NCBI RefSeq assembly: GCF_913054185.1
Contig: NZ_CAJXIV010000004.1
Location: 1 to 64,000 of the forward strand
Source: an uncultured Shimia sp.
GTDB lineage: Bacteria; Pseudomonadota; Alphaproteobacteria; Rhodobacterales; Rhodobacteraceae
Direction of reading: 5' to 3'
Length of the DNA: 64,000 nucleotides
Shown here: piece by piece, positions 60,895 to 64,000 of the stretch
Layout of the letters: the number at the start of each line of letters is the position of its first letter
Numbering within the stretch: the stretch's first letter is position 1
Translations under genes and position numbers: made by a program
The notes under the pieces: generated by a model
Told to the model about the DNA's origin: nothing
What the model saw: only the letters and a program-made list of their open reading frames with translations
Databases searched by the model: none

Positions 60895-61332
60895 TTACAT
60901 GCGCACGCAGTTGATGGGCACCTTGTCGGCGGACAGGATCATGTAGTTTTCAGACGTAAAGGTGACACTGGCGCTGGCCTCGCTGTCTTCCAACAGCGCT
61001 TGGCGCAGGGTTTCGGCGTGTTCACTGCGGCGGCCGTCCTGACCGTCGATAGAGAGCTTGCTGACGTAGGCAGAGACCGGCGTGTCGCTGAGCGTGCCGT
61101 TGATCAGCTGGTAGTCAGAGCGATAGCGGGCTTGGGCGACGACCTCTTGGTCCAGACCCAGGAAGGCGATGTTCACCAATGCATCAAGGCGGCCGCTTTC
61201 GGAAAACGTCACATTGGAGATGGCATCGTTGTCAGCGGTTGATCGCACACAAGTCCAGGTGCCGTGGATAGATTGCGCGGAACTAAGGGGCGCGGAAAGC
61301 AGCACCAGCGCGGCGGCAACAATGGCTTTCAT
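60895..61332 (-). CDS. Exported small protein, homologue A of a pair
   Basis: 145 residues; signal peptide KAIVAAALVLLSAPLSSA and AAGGAGA upstream of the ATG at 61332. The mature part shares its pattern with the protein at 61981-62436: IHGTWTC, F.ESGRLD, RSDYQLINGTL.D, a run before the end, and a final INCVR. Probable lipocalin-like beta sheet with one disulfide. No function is known. Confidence 0.68.
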   Translation of the reverse strand: MKAIVAAALVLLSAPLSSAQSIHGTWTCVRSTADNDAISNVTFSESGRLDALVNIAFLGLDQEVVAQARYRSDYQLINGTLSDTPVSAYVSKLSIDGQDGRRSEHAETLRQALLEDSEASASVTFTSENYMILSADKVPINCVRM

Positions 61333-61490
61333 ATCGGGTCTCCTTTGGACAAAACAAGCGCAAAACCAACGCAGAAACAACTACCACAAAGCGTAGAGCA
61401 GGCGGCGGAGGGCTTCAATCGTTGAGTGTGATTGTTTTGGCTTGGGGTGCGCGGGTAAGGTGGTCGGGAAGAAACGGCCGAGGGGCAGAC

Positions 61491-61976
61491 ATGGCGCAGG
61501 TTTTGATTGTCTATCATTCCCGCACTGGGGGGAGCCAGCAGATGGCTCAGGCGGCCTATGAGGCCGCGCAGACTGAGGGCGATGCACTGCTTTTGCGGGC
61601 AGAAGAGGCGTTGCCCGCGGATGTGCTCGCGGCGAACGGCTATTTGTTTTGCGCGCCGGAGAACCTTGCGGCCCTATCAGGCGCGATGAAAGAGTTCTTT
61701 GATCGCTGTTATTACCCTGTATTGGGGCAGATCGAGGGGCGACCGTATGCGCAGATGATTTGTGCGGGATCAGACGGGCAGGGGGCGGCGCGGCAGTTGG
61801 CGCGAATAGCCACTGGATGGCGGCTCAAAGAGGTGCAGCCGCCATTGATTGTTTGCACCCACGCGCAAACGCAGGACGAGATTTTGGCGGAGAAAGTGAT
61901 TGGCGCTGCGGAGTTGGCGCGTTGTTCAGAGCTGGGTGCGGCGTTGGCCGCAGGTGTCGCGATGGGGGCATATTGA
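61491..61976 (+). CDS. Flavodoxin/NADPH-dependent FMN reductase-like protein
   Basis: 161 residues. The FMN-phosphate loop is VLIVYHSRTGGSQQMA, and FCAPENLAALSGAMKEFFDR fits the isoalloxazine-contacting loop. GAGGGG precedes the ATG at 61491. The two flanking genes on the minus strand are homologous to each other. Confidence 0.8.
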   Translation: MAQVLIVYHSRTGGSQQMAQAAYEAAQTEGDALLLRAEEALPADVLAANGYLFCAPENLAALSGAMKEFFDRCYYPVLGQIEGRPYAQMICAGSDGQGAARQLARIATGWRLKEVQPPLIVCTHAQTQDEILAEKVIGAAELARCSELGAALAAGVAMGAY

Positions 61977-61980
61977 GGCC

Positions 61981-62436
61981 TCAGCCGCGGGTTCGATTGC
62001 AAGAAATGGTTTCGCCGTTAGACGTCAGAACCATCTTATTTTTTGTCAGATCCACAACGTTGGTGGGAGTGTCATCTTCGGCCAGCAGGTAAACTCGTAG
62101 CTCTTTGGCGTCCGGGTGGTTCTTGATGTCATACCCATCTGCGGTGAGCGAGATCAGCTCCTTCTGAGTGGTTTTGTCCTTCAGAATGCCAGACGACAAA
62201 AGCTCATAGGTGCTGCGCGTTTGAACGACGCCGCGTATTTCGAGGCCGTCTTCTTCAAAGACCAGTTCCAAACGTGTGTCCAGTTGACCATCGGCTCTGA
62301 AGTTCAAATTGATGTGCAACGCGCCGTCCACACTCTTGTCCGAACACTGCCAACGTCCCTCAATCGTGGTCTCCGCAGCGTATGATTGTGTCGTGAGGAG
62401 GGTGGTCACAATAAGGGGCAGAAGTATGGGGCGCAC
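61981..62436 (-). CDS. Exported small protein, homologue B of a pair
   Basis: 151 residues; GTG start at 62436 with AGGACATCCC upstream, and signal peptide PILLPLIVTTLLTTQSYA. Shares IEGRWQC, F.ADGQLD, RSTYELLSSGIL.D and a final ISCNR with homologue A at 60895-61332. Ends five bases after the flavodoxin gene on the opposite strand. Confidence 0.68.
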   Translation of the reverse strand: MRPILLPLIVTTLLTTQSYAAETTIEGRWQCSDKSVDGALHINLNFRADGQLDTRLELVFEEDGLEIRGVVQTRSTYELLSSGILKDKTTQKELISLTADGYDIKNHPDAKELRVYLLAEDDTPTNVVDLTKNKMVLTSNGETISCNRTRG

Positions 62437-62524
62437 GGGATGTCCTAGTAGCCTGTCGTGAATATGTGGTGGCGTCTGGCGTCGCGAGAGATCTAAGTTC
62501 GGAGCGGCTTGGCTTCCTATTTAT

Positions 62525-63100
62525 CTATTGAGAGAGCAGACTCATTGCCAAGTAGCTGGCCATGCCAAACAGAGCAACCAGGCTAACGCTCATAAAGATG
62601 CCGCGTAGACCGTCTTTGCCATTGAGATAGCAATACGCGTGACCCAGCCGGCCAAGGGCAAATCCAATCATCCAAAGGGACGCCAGGCTTTCTGTGGGCG
62701 AAATCAACATCATCGCCGGGGCAAGCACAGCGAAGTAGAGCGTGTTCTCTGATGCGTTGTTGTGGGCGTCGTGGTGGCGTTTTACTTCACGGACACCCGT
62801 TGGGTCCGCGTCAGTTTCCAGTTTTCCCGCCTTGGCCCATTCTTCAGGTGTGGCCTGCAACCCGTGTTTTAGGCGCGTGAGTTCGGTGCTGGTCATCAGC
62901 CAGACATGGTTGGCGAGCAACATCATGGCACTGATGGTGAGGGCGATCAGAAGCGATTTTGACGGCAATGCCGGGACAGCGGGCACGACGCCGAGCAGCC
63001 AGTTGAGCAGCACGGCTGCAGCAATCAGGGCAAATGGGTAGGCAATGATGATCCGGCGGACACGCCGCACGCGATTGGGGTCTATTCCTTTCTCGGTCAC
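62525..63100 (-). CDS. MAPEG family membrane protein
   Basis: 191 residues with four predicted transmembrane helices. The family motif is seen in REVKRHHDAHNNASENTLYF. MAPEG proteins include glutathione-dependent transferases; bacterial members are mostly uncharacterised. Helices about 17-35, 47-68, 120-140 and 165-188. Confidence 0.82.
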   Translation of the reverse strand: MTEKGIDPNRVRRVRRIIIAYPFALIAAAVLLNWLLGVVPAVPALPSKSLLIALTISAMMLLANHVWLMTSTELTRLKHGLQATPEEWAKAGKLETDADPTGVREVKRHHDAHNNASENTLYFAVLAPAMMLISPTESLASLWMIGFALGRLGHAYCYLNGKDGLRGIFMSVSLVALFGMASYLAMSLLSQ

Positions 63101-63188
63101 GCTGTATTCCTCCCATTCTCACCTGTGAGTTGTGAAATACATGGGCGCGTTCAATCCAGATAGCAAGTGTTGGGCGCGCACAGCGCCA

Positions 63189-63611
63189 TCAGCCTTGCTT
63201 TTGCGCGTAGGTTTTTTGCGCTTGATGGATGTCTGCTTCGTGCGCGACTGCCCAGTTGGCCAACCCAGTGATGTGTCCCAAAAGCGAGTGGCCCAATGGG
63301 GTGAGGCTGTACTCCACGGACGGCGGACGGGTGTCAAAGACTTCGCGGTGCACCAGGCCATCGCGCTCCAATCCGCGCAGAGTGACGGTCAACATGCGTT
63401 GCGAAATGCCCGCCACCGCGCGCAAGAGAGCACGAAACCGCTCTGGCCCGCGCCCCAGTCGCAACACCACCAGCACGCTCCATTTGTCGCCAACGCGATC
63501 CAGAACATCGCGCACCGGGCAGGTGCCGCTGAAGTCATTGGCGACCCAGGCGTCCACACCGTCGTTCATCTCCTGAATGTCAGAGGGGGTTACTTCTGTG
63601 TGCCTATCCAA
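63189..63611 (-). CDS. HxlR family transcriptional regulator
   Basis: 140 residues. Winged helix with GTCPVRDVLDRVGDKWSVLV, ISQRMLTVTLRGLERDGLV and SLTPLGHSLLGHI. The Cys in TCPV is at the redox-sensor position of some HxlR proteins. A TTG start at 63611 is chosen because AAAGGAGG lies ten bases upstream; the ATG at 63569 has GGAG touching it. Divergent from an NmrA-like gene, with an operator-like array between them. Confidence 0.85.
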   Translation of the reverse strand: MDRHTEVTPSDIQEMNDGVDAWVANDFSGTCPVRDVLDRVGDKWSVLVVLRLGRGPERFRALLRAVAGISQRMLTVTLRGLERDGLVHREVFDTRPPSVEYSLTPLGHSLLGHITGLANWAVAHEADIHQAQKTYAQKQG

Positions 63612-63654
63612 TGAATTAGTGCCTCCTTTTGCGTCCAAATCGGATCTCCTAAGT

Positions 63655-63693
63655 GTGGTTCTCAACAGTAACCACCGTATCACGGAGAACCAC
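63655..63693. promoter_or_regulatory. Operator-like GTGGTTCTC array
   Basis: GTGGTTCTC (63655-63663) and GAGAACCAC (63685-63693) are exact inverse complements, with another AACCAC at 63670-63675 between. They fill the 83-base divergent gap right before the NmrA-like start at 63695. Confidence 0.65.
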
Positions 63694-63694
63694 T

Positions 63695-64000
63695 ATGAAC
63701 CAGACCGTTGCTATTTTTGGCGCCACCGGAGCGCAAGGCGCCCCAGTTGTACAAGAAGCCTTGGCTAAGGGCCTGACTGTCCGCGCTGTTGCACGCGACG
63801 TGACCAAAGTCTCGGAAATGCATGCCGAGGCACAGGCCTATGCGGCCACATTGGATGATGTCGACGCCATCGCCCGCGCCTTGGACGGTGTGGATGCGGC
63901 ATTCCTGCACTTACCAGCGCCAGCCACACCAGAAGACCCACAAACATGGATGACCGCGTTTTTCACTGCGGCGCATCAAGTTGGCTTGCCGCTGTTGGTG
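63695..64000 (+). CDS. NmrA-like NAD(P)-binding protein, 3' truncated by the window end
   Basis: 102 codons are visible. The N-terminal VAIFGATGAQGAPVVQEAL is the glycine-rich nucleotide-binding loop of NmrA/HSCARG proteins, related to atypical short-chain dehydrogenases. AIARALDGVDAAFLHLPAPA follows. HxlR/NmrA pairs often handle quinone or electrophile stress; this is inference. GAGAACCAC of the operator touches the start. Confidence 0.8.
   Translation, partial: MNQTVAIFGATGAQGAPVVQEALAKGLTVRAVARDVTKVSEMHAEAQAYAATLDDVDAIARALDGVDAAFLHLPAPATPEDPQTWMTAFFTAAHQVGLPLLV

Noticed and set aside
1-64000. CRISPR array, prophage, insertion sequence or rRNA operon
   Set aside because: No regularly spaced repeats, transposase, integrase, phage structural gene or rRNA sequence was recognised.

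Overview
The window reads as chromosomal DNA of a marine alphaproteobacterium, most likely Rhodobacteraceae (Roseobacter group). Supporting signs are the soxBDAG sarcosine oxidase operon, dnaG-rpoD followed by a HlyU-family gene, small families typical of roseobacters (DUF6476, DUF6324-like, DUF4167), an RpoH-type sigma factor, a GTTC-N7-GTTC SOS box, and a tRNA-His whose acceptor end has the alphaproteobacterial form (A73, G1-U72). Coding density is high and GC looks like the upper fifties. I see no phage, insertion sequence, CRISPR array or rRNA.

Layout. 1-7.6 kb: a truncated ureohydrolase, an aldo/keto reductase, a membrane protein, a three-gene TadG/TadE-like operon on the minus strand, glutamate dehydrogenase and a DUF6151-like zinc protein. 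7.8-13.7 kb: the sarcosine oxidase operon, with an extra exported protein between soxB and soxD. 13.7-20 kb: dnaG, rpoD, a HlyU-family gene, three tandem paralogous lipoproteins and yjbQ. 20-32.4 kb: a dispersed riboflavin locus (nrdR, ribD, ribE, ribBX, ribH, nusB). It is interrupted by a minus-strand capsule operon (kpsS, kpsD-like, kpsC) and by sigZ, an M19-like protein and a glutathione transferase. 32.4-36.5 kb: small regulator/target pairs (HxlR/GFA, ArsR/SRPBCC) with visible operators, a candidate structured RNA, an SOS-controlled mmcB and tRNA-His.

36.7-44.4 kb is the most unusual part. A trypsin-like protease with a full His/Asp/Ser triad, a stand-alone YcaO protein, a SARP/BTAD-type regulator with TPR repeats, an animal-type heme peroxidase, a small acidic protein and another unrecognised protein lie together with no housekeeping gene between them. 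An identical 11-base motif lies upstream of the protease and of the peroxidase. I infer a regulated peptide- or protein-modifying system; the product is not identifiable from sequence alone.

44.4-57 kb: DUF6476 and an RluD-like pseudouridine synthase that share overlapping start codons, an NTF2-like protein and a LysR regulator with an operator, rpoH, a capsule-like glycosyltransferase, a Gfo/Idh/MocA oxidoreductase, DUF4167, prfA-prmC, agmatinase, an M20 amidohydrolase and mazG. 57-64 kb: an iron-binding protein, a lower-GC patch with a cysteine-motif protein, a membrane-anchored M19 dipeptidase, an RcnB-like protein, two homologous exported proteins flanking a flavodoxin, a MAPEG protein, and an HxlR regulator divergent from an NmrA-like reductase that runs off the window.
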